From Tupaia tana (Eukaryota > Chordata > Mammalia > Scandentia > Tupaiidae): DNA of 64,000 nucleotides. The position numbers were made by a program, and so were the translations under genes. Position 1 is the first letter of the stretch. The number at the start of each line of letters is the position of its first letter. Below, piece after piece: positions 54,237 through 64,000 of this stretch. Where the stretch lies: assembly GCA_026018925.1 (NCBI GenBank), contig JAKSZU010000006.1:130737592-130801591 (forward strand). Direction: 5' to 3'. The notes beneath the pieces were generated by a model. That model did no database searches, was not told the origin of the DNA, and saw nothing but the letters and a program-made list of their open reading frames with translations.

Positions 54237-54880
54237 TGTCCCCACCCGGGGGGACAGTCGAACAGGTTTCTTGAGGGGAGGAGTGAGAGCCGGAACAAGC
54301 GGCACAGTGTCACAGCATGGAGACGACACAGTGTCGTCTGTTTATTGTGGGCAGCACAGTACAGTACGGAGATGACGCAGTGTTACAACTCTTTAGGGTC
54401 ACATCGTCTGTTGTGAGCAGCACGGAGACGACGCGGTGTCACAGCTCTTCAGGGTCGTCTGGAGACGATGTAGTGTTACAACTCTCCAAGGTCATCTGGA
54501 GACTGTTCGGTGTTTCAGCTCTTCAGGCTCTCCAGGGTCGTCATCTTCCTGGTCTCCTGTGTGGTCTTCGTTGTCTTCCTGGTCGTCTGGCTATTGTGGG
54601 CCAGGCATGGTGGTTATATACACGTTGGTGGATCGTAAAAGGTGGGTTATGATTGGTTGTAAATAGTGGGCCGTGATTGGTTGTAAACGGTGGGCCGTGA
54701 TTGGTTTTAAACGGTGGGCCGTGATTGGTTGTAAACGGTGGGTTATGATTGGTTACTTTTGGACCAATCATGAGGTGCCGGATATGCAAATCTGAGAGAT
54801 TCTAGTGGCCAATCAGAGCAAGGTTTCAAAGGTCAGGTTTTATGAAGAGAACCAATCATGGCAATTGTTTGCTCTCTGAG
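54237..54880 (-). mobile_element. Endogenous retrovirus LTR (5' LTR side retained)
   Basis: The minus-strand order is U3 with CCAAT-type direct repeats (54642-54762), a TATATAA box (complement of 54614-54620), an R region with GTCGTCTCC-type repeats, and AATAAA (complement of 54341-54346). It then ends in CA at 54237 followed by the PBS. An octamer ATGCAAAT sits at about 54784 (plus strand). The upper end is not sharply defined. No gag, pol or env sequence is seen below the PBS, so the provirus body is lost. Confidence 0.75.
54642..54762 (-). promoter_or_regulatory. Five 24-bp tandem repeats with CCAAT boxes in the LTR U3
   Basis: Units like GTGGGCCGTGATTGGTTGTA (plus strand) recur five times at 24-bp steps. 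Each contains ATTGG, which is CCAAT on the LTR's own strand, the NF-Y site core. Two more CCAAT boxes lie just outside at about 54765 and 54810. Confidence 0.85.
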
Positions 54881-54929
54881 AAACCTTGGCAGACTCGCTG
54901 TTGCGCAGCCTCCCACAGAAGCTGTTTGT

Positions 54930-55315
54930 TTTAAAATACAAAAATTCCCATATACACGTATATTGTTTAAGCATTTGACTATTTTTGTTTTTTAAAAGGT
55001 ATAAAAACCAAAAAGAAAAGTTAACATTGTATAAAGATGAGAACAAGATGTACTTTCTGTAACTTCGTGTAAGTATTTTAAGTTAGTAACTTAAGAAATT
55101 CAATTTGAACTGAATTTACTACAGGATTTCTTATTAGTACAGTAGCTCCTTTTACGTATGTGTTGACCAGGGGCCTCTCAAAAGCACACTTTAGGTACTG
55201 AGGATGGAAAGAAAATGCATCTTCACACGTATTTTATGGAATCTCTCACCACATAGACTTGCTAGATTTGTGTATTGTAGGGTGTTTGTTTTTGTGTTTT
55301 TCTATTGTAAATGAA
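54930..55315. other. Intergenic sequence, nothing recognised
   Basis: No feature supported. Confidence 0.5.
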
Positions 55316-55319
55316 TTTT

Positions 55320-55583
55320 CTTTTTTTTTTTGGGGGGGGGAGGTTTTTGCTATAGGGTATGTGTGCTTGCCAGAAAGACAGAGACAGAGAGACAGAAAGC
55401 AAGAAACCACCCCCCCCCAGGGGGGACGGCCACACACAATCCCTTCTCCTCCATTCTCTTAGGATCTTGGGCAAGTGCACACAAGTGCCCAGCATGAATT
55501 TAAGCCACCATGTCCAGGACTCGAATCACAGTGAACTACATGGGAGTCCAGCGACATAGTCATTACGCCAAGTGTTAGCCCCA
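55320..55583 (-). repeat. tRNA-derived SINE, long form
   Basis: T and G run at 55321-55340. Body in reverse, ends GCCAAGTGTTAGCCCC. The flank AATGAATTTTCTTTTT recurs on both sides (target duplication). Confidence 0.95.
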
Positions 55584-55589
55584 ATGAAT

Positions 55590-56570
55590 TTTCTTTTTAG
55601 TGTGACAGTTATATGTATCTTTAAAAGCCTGGTCTCAGACTAAAGCATACAACGTGTAATGATTTCCCTGAAAACTTCTACAATGTTAAATCTGGAAGCA
55701 GCTTCAAACTATTGCATTGGTGATGACGACTCACTGAGCTGTTCCAGTACAGGATAAATCCAGAGAAGCAGCCTATGTAGCAGCCTAACACTTTGCTCAC
55801 TTGGGTTTCAGTTTAGAATAAGCCCCAAGTAAGACAATGGAAAGGTATATAGAACTAGGAGTTCTTACATGATTTAATTATATCAAGATACACAAATCGA
55901 ACGTGAGCTTTTATGTAAGCCAACTGTCCATTTTATTGTGTATTAAAATAACATCCCTCTCCTACATTCTTTTTTTGACCCGAATGAAATATTAACCTAA
56001 AGGCAAGGTGGGAAAGAAAAATGACTGAGATGAATGTCTTTATTAAAATACTAATACATCTGTCAAATTAAATTTTAAAAAATCATTCTTTCCACTGATG
56101 GTATAGCAAGTAGCCCAGGTTTCTACTGGTGAAGTGGTACCAGATGGAGAGCGCTAGCATCCCCTTAACACAAGTGAGGCTTCGAGAGACAACAGACTTT
56201 CTGACCCAGCGGGACTGGACTCCGACTCAGGCTGCTGTCTAGGATTCGCACGTTTTCTCTTGCAGGCAGCCTCCTACCTTACACTAACTGAACCTCAGAG
56301 AGCTGGGTCAGTCACTCCATTTTGCATCTGCATGCTTTACGTGACCTTTCTTATATAAAGACTGTGCTCAGATACTCATTTGCAGTCTGATTTCTTTGAC
56401 CCGAGTCACTGGCTTTTTCATGTAGTTTTTGATAGCAATAGATTTCCCATCTATTGTGCTAGTCTATTTTCTTTTTCATAGAAAAAGTTCCAAGCCATAA
56501 TGAGTGACACATTTATTTTATCAACTCCTTCTATCAACTGCTAGTGCTTTAGTAATCTATTATCAAGCAT
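55590..56570. other. Intergenic sequence, nothing recognised
   Basis: About 1 kb without a supported feature. Confidence 0.5.
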
Positions 56571-56574
56571 GGGG

Positions 56575-56680
56575 ATTTGGGGGTTGGCGGGTGGCTTGGT
56601 GGTTAAGGCAATGGACTCCCACAGGGCCGACCACAGTTCAATTCCAGGACCTGGCAACTTGCTTTCTCACTTTATCTGTT

Positions 56681-56742
<62 letters not shown>

Positions 56743-56800
56743 GAGCACACATGCCCTATGGCACATTTAAAAATAATAATAATTCATATATTAAGGAAAT
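56575..56800 (+). repeat. tRNA-derived SINE, short form, with (TC)n expansion
   Basis: GGGGGTTGGCGGGTGGCTTGG start, TTCAATTCCAGGACCTGGC, then about 30 CT units (56679-56740), CCCTATGGCAC and AAT tail. Confidence 0.9.
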
Positions 56801-56924
56801 AATCTTTTTTAAGCTATGAGAATTTCAGGAAACTAGAGAACAAGATAGAGATCAACAGGAGAGGAGCATATAAAGGCACTTCGAAACCCATAAAACGCCA
56901 CTACTAAAGTAATTCCTGGGCTCA

Positions 56925-57090
56925 GCCATGGTGGCACAGGTGCTGAACATGCTGGGTGAGCCCACAGTGCACCTGTGATCCTGGCTGTAGGGTCTGGGGA
57001 AGATCATGATAGAGAAGACTGCAATGTGGAGGCTCTGTCAAATGTGTGTCTCTCTCTCAGGAAGTAGAAAATAAACTTTTAAAATAATTA
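56925..57090 (+). repeat. tRNA-derived SINE, C type
   Basis: GGCTCAGCCATGGTGGCACAG start, CAGTGCACCTGTGATCCTGG, and the end TAGAAAATAAACTTTTAAAA. Confidence 0.75.
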
Positions 57091-57094
57091 ATTA

Positions 57095-57345
57095 GGGCCA
57101 ACTAGGGTGACACAGCAGTAACCCAATGCTCAGCAATGCAGAAGCTTCATGGGAAGGTCCCAGGTTTGCATCCCAAAGTCTCCTGTAAATGCTGCGTACA
57201 GGAGGGTCCCTGATCCCAGCTGACACAGGCTGGGGTGGATTGCAGCCTGAATGCGCTATTGGGGGCACCTGTCTCTTTCTCTTCTCTCTGTCTCATTCTC
57301 TCTCTCTCTCTCTCTGAAGATAAAGTAAACAAACTTTTACAAAAT
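57095..57345 (+). repeat. tRNA-derived SINE, C type
   Basis: AGGGCCAACTAGGGTGACACA start, CCAGGTTTGCATCCCAAAGT, CTGATCCCAGCTGACAC, CT repeat, and the end GATAAAGTAAACAAAC. Tandem with the previous C-type copy. Confidence 0.8.
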
Positions 57346-57409
57346 TATAGACCTATATATCCAAACAAACACAAATTATAAACATATGAAGATTTTCTAC
57401 CTTTTGCAC

Positions 57410-57660
57410 ACTTGTAAAAATATTTATTAAACACTTACTCTGTGCAGGGTGCAGTTGATGAATGAGAGACGCAGTATCGCTCCCTTCCAGTAGCTGAAAA
57501 AGCTGGGATGCTGAGGGAGAGTAGTAAGAGCTGATGTCAGCGGGAAAGGCGGGGAGCAATCCATACAGAATCGTGCAGAATTTTAATTCCATTCTAAAAG
57601 TTATGATACATCAATGCCAGGTGATAGGGTTAATGGAGGGGGCTCGATCTGGGAGCTCTA
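57410..57660 (+). repeat. Ancient repeat fragment (LINE-type)
   Basis: TTTATTAAACACTTACTCTG then TGCAGGGTGCAG and CTCCCTTCCAGTAGCTG resemble a widespread mammalian repeat (tttattgagcacctactatgtgccaggc). Family not certain. Confidence 0.35.
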
Positions 57661-57709
57661 TGATTAAGGTGTCTCTACACAACTATATAGTCTTAGTTGT
57701 TTCATGTTG

Positions 57710-57965
57710 TTGTTTTGGGCTTGGGTTTTGTGATAGAGGTTGCATGTGCTCATGAGAGAAGGAGAGAGATAAAGAGAAAGAGGGGCGTTCTCCAATTGGG
57801 ACATGATCACACCACAACCCCTTCTCTGTTTCTTCATGCTATTGGGGTTTGGGGCATGCTTGCTCACCTGTCTGGAGTACTTTCCAAGCTGCCATAGCTG
57901 GGATTCTAACTGTGTGGTCAGCCATGGGGGATCTGGCTCCCTTCACCACCAGTCGCTGTCTGTCC
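57710..57965 (-). repeat. tRNA-derived SINE, divergent
   Basis: GTGATAGAGGTTGCATGTGC, CACCACAACCCCTTCTCTGT, CATGGGGGATCTGGCTCCCT. Older copy. Confidence 0.7.
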
Positions 57966-57969
57966 CTTA

Positions 57970-58310
57970 TTGTTGACTTTTTACGAACTATTCTCTAGAT
58001 TTGTTGTGAATATAATAATACCTCAAAACTCCCGGAGTTTTTGAACATTTAAACTTCTGACTAGTTTTGGAATATCCTTCCCTAAATATGAGGACAAAGA
58101 TGAATTTAATGGACAGAGATTTCTCTGAGAGACGTCCTACAAAATCTCCCACCAGACATACAATTTATGGTAGGAAGCATTTGTATATGTGTAGCAGGGC
58201 ACCTAGCAAAATTATTCCTCTCAGAAGTGTTCCCACAACTGGAAAGTGGTGGGTTGTTGTTGTTGTTGTTGTTGCTATTTTTAAAAACTATTTATTTAAT
58301 TTTATTTATT
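57970..58310. other. Intergenic sequence with (GTT)n
   Basis: A GTT trinucleotide run at 58252-58274. Nothing else. Confidence 0.5.
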
Positions 58311-58314
58311 ATCT

Positions 58315-58575
58315 TTTTTTTTTTTTTGAGAGGTTTTTGCTACAGGGCATGTGTGCTTGCCAGAAAGGCAGAGAGAGGCAGAGAGAAAGAAAGAGAGAAA
58401 TCACCCCCTAGGGGGGATGACCACACTGCAATCCCTTCTCCATTTTCCTCTCAGGATCTTGGGCACGCACGCACATGCACCTGGTGTGAGTTTAAGCCAC
58501 CAGGTCTGGGACTTGAATCGCAGTCTACCACATGGGAGTCCAGCGACATAGTCATTACACCAACTGCTGGTCCCA
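58315..58575 (-). repeat. tRNA-derived SINE, long form
   Basis: T tail, body in reverse, ends AACTGCTGGTCCC. Confidence 0.95.
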
Positions 58576-58579
58576 ATTA

Positions 58580-58700
58580 TGACTATTTTTAACCAGGTAG
58601 AGGGGGAGTGAGAAAGCAAGCCACCAGGTCCGGGACTCAAACCACAGTCGACCATATGGGACTCCAGCATCTTAACCACCATGCCATCTGCTGACCCCTA
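58580..58700 (-). repeat. tRNA-derived SINE, short form
   Basis: GACTCAAACCACAGTCGACC, ends GCCATCTGCTGACCCC. Adjoins the long form in the same orientation. Confidence 0.85.
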
Positions 58701-58704
58701 GTAA

Positions 58705-59635
58705 GTGGTTTTTTAAATGTTCTTAATCAGGAAACACAGCTCTTACCACCTCCATTTCAGGACTAGCATCTTTACAGAATCAAAAGCAATGGAGACTTAT
58801 GTTTTAACAGTTGACGTAGCAATACGTCACTCACTCATCCTCCATTTTACTTGTTTGTCTAATCTAATGAGTTGTATTAAATTCTTTGTTAGTCAAATTT
58901 ACCTAATTTGCTACTTTTCTAATATTTTAAGCTTTATCAAATAAAGTTCAGTGCCTTTTAGTAAATAAAATAAAGTTGACCAGTAGTGAAAGATTGTTTG
59001 AAATACTTAAATAAATTAGCATGCATGTAGTTTAAGATATGATTTTCAAAATTAGGTTTTCATAATCTGGGATTCTAGAAAGCTAGAGTTATTTTACAAT
59101 GAATAAAGTATCTGGAAGAGCACATTACTTAGAACCTCTGGGACGCTGCAGTTTCAAAGGAGAAAATACATTCTGTATCAAATTGCATGGCATTTTCAGT
59201 GGCTACAGAACTACCCACATCTAAGTACCTTTTATTATAATATAAACACAAATTTGGCAGGGTAATAAATGTCACATACTCAGAACTGGTGGGATATGAT
59301 AAGTAATATGGAAATGATCTTTAAACATTGAAATGGACTTCTTCCTAATCATACTTGGATTCTGAACTAGAAGGAGACATTCAAATTATGCTGAGAGGAG
59401 GTTCTTCCACCAGCGTGAATCCTTAGCACTGTGCCAGAGAGATGAAGGATCCAAGGGACGTTTAAGACGGCTTCTCTCTGCATCTTGTAAGCAAAATGGA
59501 ATGTTTCCCGAGGCAACAAACTGCCGTAAATTATCTGTTCCAGGATGGTTTAAAATGAAAAAAAGAAGAAAAGAAAAGGGAAAGAAGTGTGCTGACTTAA
59601 AAAATGTACTCCATTGAGTGTTTTAATAAACTCTA
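58705..59635. other. Intergenic sequence, nothing recognised
   Basis: AT-rich with no supported feature. Confidence 0.5.
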
Positions 59636-59639
59636 TCAT

Positions 59640-59912
59640 TCTCTTTTTTCTTTTCTTTTTTTTTTTCTTTTTGAAAGGTTTTTGCTATAGGGCGCGTGCG
59701 CTCACCAGAAAGACAGAGAGACACAGAGAGACAGAAAGTGAGCAATCACCCCCCAGGGGGGATGACCACACCCCAATCCCTTTTCTTCCATTCTCCTCTT
59801 GGGATCTTGGGCACACACGCACACACGCCCGGCGTGAGTTTAAGCCACTGGGTCCGGGACTCGAACCACGTTCAGAGTCCAGTGACGTAGCCATTATGCC
59901 ATCTGCTGGTCC
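59640..59912 (-). repeat. tRNA-derived SINE, long form, small internal deletion
   Basis: Body in reverse. The stretch between GAACCACGTT and CAGAGTCCAGTG lacks about 15 bp relative to other copies. Ends CATCTGCTGGTCCCC. Confidence 0.95.
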
Positions 59913-60012
59913 CCTCCCAGCATGAGTTTTAAGCTGCCAAGTCCAGTACTTGAACCACACTCGACTACATGGGAGTCCAGTGACAGAACTATTACACCAT
60001 CTGCTGGTCGCG
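59913..60012 (-). repeat. tRNA-derived SINE, head part only
   Basis: GTTTTAAGCTGCCAAGTCCAG through CATCTGCTGGTCG. Only the tRNA-like first 100 bp remain, in tandem with the copy before it. Confidence 0.85.
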
Positions 60013-60189
60013 ATAAGCTCCGATCATTCTACTAATGCTCACTGGAGTTTGATAACCACTGTGCTGACTTGGTTATGTGGATATGATATGCAACTCTGCA
60101 GGTTCCTATTTTATAGTTCCAGGGAGGGACTGAGGAAGCAATTTGAATAGGTTCAAGCTGTTCAGTCTTCAATATTCCACTGCTTACCC

Positions 60190-61890
60190 TCAAGGACATA
60201 CCCAGCATTATAAACGTTCAGGAAGTATTACACTTCAGAACCGAACAATCTAGTCTTCAACCAGGAACACCAACCAGAATGTCTGAAAGGCTCGGCCCCC
60301 AGATGCAGCACATCCCAGAAGATGCCTGTTGTGAGACACATCTGGAGTCACACAGCTGTTCTGTGATGATGACCAAATGACACTTTCCAGCAAATGGCTT
60401 GCAGTCCCAGGAGTACTAGCATCACCCTGGGTACAGGATACAAGAGGCTGCAGAAAGCACAGGACCTTATTCCAGGACATATTGAACATGTTGAGGGGGA
60501 AACTTGAAGCAGCTAAAAGCCTATTGGCTGAGGAGCAAGAAAGAATGATAATCGTTCAGGAAGAGGAGCGAAATTTTAAAGAAATGATTATATCTGAATA
60601 CATGATAAAATTCTGATTGTTGTGTAAAGAGAATGAGCTGAAACTTTGGAGACTTGGAGGAGGCATGCTTGATTTGAACTTGAGAGAAAACAGTCTGAAT
60701 CAACTGATCAGATTTGCTGCAGAATCAGAGGAGACGTTCCAGGAAATCCTACAGAGACTCAGAAATCTGAGGAGCAATAACACGAATAAACTCAAGGAGA
60801 GTGAAGTCAGGGATTCCGAGCACGTCCGCAGCCTCAAAAGTATCACTCTAGAGCTCAAGAGGAAGTGTGGGGAGTCCACCTTAGCACTGCTCCAGAATGC
60901 AAGATGTTCTCTGGAAAGGAGTGAGTCGCTACTGCTATGGTGTCTGGAACCTGCTCATATCACAGACCCGAGTTTATGCCAGGTCTGTGACACAAGAGGA
61001 AAAAGCCAAATACTTAAAGTATTCCAAAAAAAAAAAAAAAAGTGACTTTGGATTTTGAAATAGCTCATCCCTGCCTGGTCTTATCTGAAAACCTGAGAAG
61101 TGTACGATTTGGAAATACTCGGCAGGATGTGCTTGGCCACAAGGAGATTGCAGTTCAGTGCCACTGTGTGGGGTGTGGAAAGAGTCTCTTTGGGGAGGCA
61201 CTACGGAAAGGTGACATGCAAAAGGCAGCAAAGTAACTATCGGGCATGTACCAAGGCCCTGCAAATGGAAGGGGCTACATGTCCAAAGCCTCTGGAGAGG
61301 TTTGTTTTTTTGTTTGTTTGTTTGTTGGTCTTTTGCTATAGGGCATGTGCAATCGCCAGACAGACAGAGACAGAGAGACAGAAAGCGAGAAATCACCCCC
61401 CAGGAGGGATGGCCACGCCGCAATCCCTTCTCCTCTGTTGTCCTCTCAGGATCTTGGGCACGCACGCACACACGCCCGGCGTGAGTTTTAAGCCACCAGG
61501 TCCAGGACGCGAACTGTGGTGGACTACATGGGAGTCCAGCGACATAGCCATTACGCTAACTGCTGGTCCCAATGCCCAAAGCCTCTGGAGTTAAAATCTT
61601 ACTCACTGGATCCATCACAGGACCGATTGTATCTTGTGGGTCTTTCCTCCTTTAGAAAAGGTCTCCCTGGGACAGCAAATGCACGAAGTTGGAGTTTTTC
61701 CAGACTGGGAGTATGGGAGTATGGACAGGTATTGTTCTGTAATGTGACAGAGTAATCCCTCAATTATACTTTCTCTTATCTTCCTTTCAAGGTCCTCTTA
61801 GGCCTATATTTTCTCTTTATTTCCCCAAAAGAGACATAAATTCAGAGTCTATCACTATTTCCTCCCCTCAGGCTCCTTCCTGTAATGTTC
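60190..61890 (+). pseudogene. TRIM-family processed pseudogene (TRIM75/TRIM60-like)
   Basis: Plus strand, in order: a faint B-box remnant (CETHLESHSCSV, near 60330), a coiled coil (60490-60900, with LRGKLEAAKSLLAEEQERM and LLCKENELKLWRLGGGM), and the PRY start (VTLDFEIAHPCLVLSENLRS at 61042). SPRY text follows in another frame (QFSATVWGVE at 61155), then GVWEYGQVLFCNVTE near 61710, and the SPRY end text near 61790-61880 (INSESITISSPQAPSCNVP). No introns break it, but stops (60614), frame shifts and a SINE insertion (61305-61572) kill it. No RING finger was recognised. An intact relative would be an E3 ubiquitin ligase. The exact parent is an inference from remembered similarity. Confidence 0.8.
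61305..61572 (-). repeat. tRNA-derived SINE, long form, inside the TRIM pseudogene
   Basis: (TTTG)n tail, CpG-bearing body in reverse, ends AACTGCTGGTCCC. Flanks TGTCCAAAGCCTCTGGAG and TGCCCAAAGCCTCTGGAG are the target duplication. Confidence 0.97.
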
Positions 61891-61894
61891 CTGT

Positions 61895-62430
61895 TAGCTC
61901 TTAATCTTTCTGTAAAACCCAAACCACAAAGACCCAGAAAGTTAAGAGCAAGGCTATGTGAAAGAATTTATATAAAGTAATCCAATAAAAGACTTCTATG
62001 AATGGGGGTGTGGGGGATGTACTCTATTGTTCGTATTTAGTTCTCTGTGGAGGATATCATAACCCAGGGAAAGAAACAGGCAGGAAGAATTCATTACAAT
62101 AGTTTGATGCTTCAGGTAGCAGAAGAATGTCTGAGAAACAAAGTAGAAGGAGATCCCAATTCTTGTTCTAGTTTCAGTGTTACACTTCTTTGAGACAGGG
62201 CCTCCTGAAACATCATTCGTGTATGGCGAGTTTAAGGCCATAGACATGAACTGGTGTAGTTGTGGGCGGCCTCTGGGCAGGGCCTATGGCATTTTCATTG
62301 GGGTACAATGCACATATATAGATCATCTGGCAAATCATGGAGTTGCTGCCCAGATTCTTAGACATTGACTTATAAAGGAGCACTTCTGTACTCTGAAAGT
62401 GACAACACAGCTACATCTGGAGATATGAGG
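61895..62430. other. Sequence after the TRIM pseudogene
   Basis: CCAATAAAAGAC at 61982 may be the pseudogene's polyadenylation signal. The rest is unrecognised. Confidence 0.4.
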
Positions 62431-62431
62431 G

Positions 62432-62830
62432 GTCTTCAAAAGTTCATAGAAATGCTATGAATAAACTATTCATGGGGGCCAGCAGGTGGCGGAGTGGTGA
62501 AGGCACTGGACTCCCAAGTGATCGACTACTATTCAAGTCCCAGACCCAGTGACTTGAAACACACTCCAGGAGCGTGTGCACGCGTTCCCAAAATCCCAAG
62601 AGGAGAAGGGATGGCATTGGCATCCCCCAAAGGGGTGTGGTGATTTCTCACTTTCTGTCTCTCTGTCCCCCCAGTGAGCACATGCACCCTACTAGCAAAA
62701 ATCTCTCAAAAATTTTTAAAAACTATGCATGGATTTAAAAATATTTCTGTGCTCAAATACACACATACTTTGGTTCTATTCTTCCACAAAGTTTTTGATG
62801 TTCCCTTGTGTAGGATCTTAGGAGCTTAGT
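62432..62830 (+). mobile_element. Mariner-derived MITE split by a SINE
   Basis: GGGGTCTTCAAAAGTTCATAG terminus, then after the SINE AACTATGCATGGATTTAAAA and CAAATACACACATACTTTGG. Same order as the mariner start at 17010 and the MITEs in the inverted arms. Confidence 0.7.
62474..62715 (+). repeat. tRNA-derived SINE, long form, in the mariner MITE
   Basis: GGGGGCCAGCAGGTGGCGGAG start, end CCTACTAGCAAAAATCTCTC. The flank AAACTAT occurs on both sides. Confidence 0.95.
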
Positions 62831-62862
62831 ATAGACATGTCTTAATTGAGAACCATGATTTC

Positions 62863-63117
62863 TTTTTTTGAGAGAGGTTTTTGCTACAGGGCGCATGCGC
62901 TCATCAGAAAGAGAGAAACAGAGAGACAGAAAGCGAGAAATCACTCCCCAGGGAGGGTAGCCACACTGCAATCCCTTCTCCTCCATTCTCCTTTTGGGAT
63001 CTTGGGCACACATGCAAATGCACCCGGCGTGAGTTTAAGCCACCAGGTCCGGGACTCAAACCATGTTGACTACATGGGAGTCCAGCGACATAGCCATTAT
63101 GCTAACTGCTGGTCCCA
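62863..63117 (-). repeat. tRNA-derived SINE, long form
   Basis: Body in reverse, ends AACTGCTGGTCCC. AGAACCATGATTTC and AGAACCAAGATTTC on either side form the target duplication. Confidence 0.97.
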
Positions 63118-63690
63118 AGAACCAAGATTTCCTGACCTCTGCCCATTGGGTTGCCTACTGCCAGACCAGTTATCCTCATATTGGCCAAAGAACTCGTCAG
63201 GGCTGCAGCCAGAGGCCTAGTCTCTGCTTGGAGCCTCGAGTGTTTTCTCACCTTGACAAGGTCCAGAGGTCATCCCTTCCCCATGTCCCAGGATTTTTTT
63301 CCTGTTTGTAGATCCTCTCACTGAATTGGTTTCCTTTCTCTAATGGGAATACTCAGTGCATTGTATACTAACCAGCTACCACTGGGGAGAGAGACAGGGT
63401 CAGCTAAATTTGGCAAGAATCCCAACACCTATATCTTCTGAGCAGAACTCTTGAACCTCCCCTCATTCACCTGGGAAAAAAAGCAGGACAGGACTCATCG
63501 TTTGACCTGAAAAAGTTGAACCTTGGAAGATCGGTTAGAGTATTTAATAGTTGGCTAAAATTGTATGCCCTTACATTTATCAACTCCAGCCAGTTACAAA
63601 ACACCTACATTTTTTTTTAAGCAAAAGGGGATCTCAGAGGACTTCTACCTACCCCAACATTTGAATTTTCTAAGTGAGAAAAATAAGGTT
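63118..63690. other. Intergenic sequence, nothing recognised
   Basis: No feature supported. Confidence 0.5.
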
Positions 63691-63692
63691 GG

Positions 63693-63990
63693 GGGGCCAG
63701 CGGTGGTGTGATGTTTGGGGCAGCTGGTTGCACATAGCCAACTGTGTGGTTCAAGTTCTGGACGTGGTGGAATGAAGAACATATTGAGTGTGTGTGCATG
63801 CCCAGGATCCCAAGGGGAGGGTGGGAGAGAGGGGATTTGTGTGTGATCACTCCCTTCCCCGTGGGTGATTATTTTACTTTCTCTCTCTCTCTGTCTCTCT
63901 GCCGCTCTCCAGCAAGTGCACACAACCTACAGCAAAAATTTTAAAAAGTAAAAATAAATTTAAAAAAAGAAAGTTAAAAAAGAAAAGAAA
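63693..63990 (+). repeat. tRNA-derived SINE, divergent long form
   Basis: GGGGGGCCAGCGGTGGTGTGA start, GGTTCAAGTTCTGGACG B-box region, CATGCCCAGGATCCC, CT-rich part, CCTACAGCAAAAATTTT and an AAAT/AAAG tail near the window end. Confidence 0.85.
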
Positions 63991-64000
63991 AAGAAGACTC

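Noticed and set aside
54133-54666. Plus-strand open frames over the LTR
   Set aside because: They cross LTR repeats in antisense orientation and show no protein similarity.
61895-62430. A second pseudogene after the TRIM relic (frame 62177-62368)
   Set aside because: The short translation matches nothing I recognise; not enough support.

Overview
The window is nuclear DNA from a placental mammal. It holds the first coding exon of a vertebrate sialyltransferase (ST8SIA1, minus strand), a CpG island, mammal-wide fossil repeats (MIR, L2, MER5A, Tigger/MER2), L1 and half-L1 (HAL1) elements, mariner elements and LTRs. It also carries about 65 copies of tRNA-derived SINEs of a type I associate with colugos (Dermoptera, CYN-SINE). 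The dermopteran assignment is an inference from the SINE type. The mammalian assignment is firm.

Layout. 1-9574 is the 5' part of ST8SIA1 intron 1 with ancient MIR/L2/MER5A copies and a few young SINEs. 9575-9810 is ST8SIA1 exon 1 coding sequence (minus), set in a CpG island of about 9.44-11.34 kb that should hold its promoter. Everything above about 11.3 kb lies upstream of ST8SIA1 and looks intergenic. I found no second active protein gene. 17.0-19.7 kb is a dead mariner transposon broken up by SINEs. 19.8-24.2 kb is an old L1-type LINE broken up by at least ten SINEs.

The most unusual part is 24.5-32.9 kb. Two near-identical 1.43 kb arms (24539-25972 and 31461-32892) lie in inverted orientation. 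Inside them are two inverted arrays of a 10-bp repeat: a degraded left array (25973-27363) and a right array (29001-30838) that keeps exact 10-bp phase for about 170 units. Each right-array unit carries a CNRG core, so successive units form CNRG-N6-CNRG, the site type of the CP2/LSF (TFCP2, TFCP2L1) family. Junctions with the AACCGGTT palindrome match the related Grainyhead-like motif.

Beyond it are two HAL1 elements with ORF1 remnants and no ORF2 (33.97-35.96 kb minus, 43.08-45.07 kb plus), an extra HAL1 3' end (45.2-45.6 kb), L1 fragments, a Tigger/MER2 MITE (51.1 kb), an endogenous retroviral LTR with a primer binding site (54.2-54.9 kb, minus), and a decayed TRIM-family processed pseudogene (60.2-61.9 kb). 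SINEs fill much of the rest. No bacterial features, CRISPR arrays, rRNA genes or functional tRNA genes were seen.
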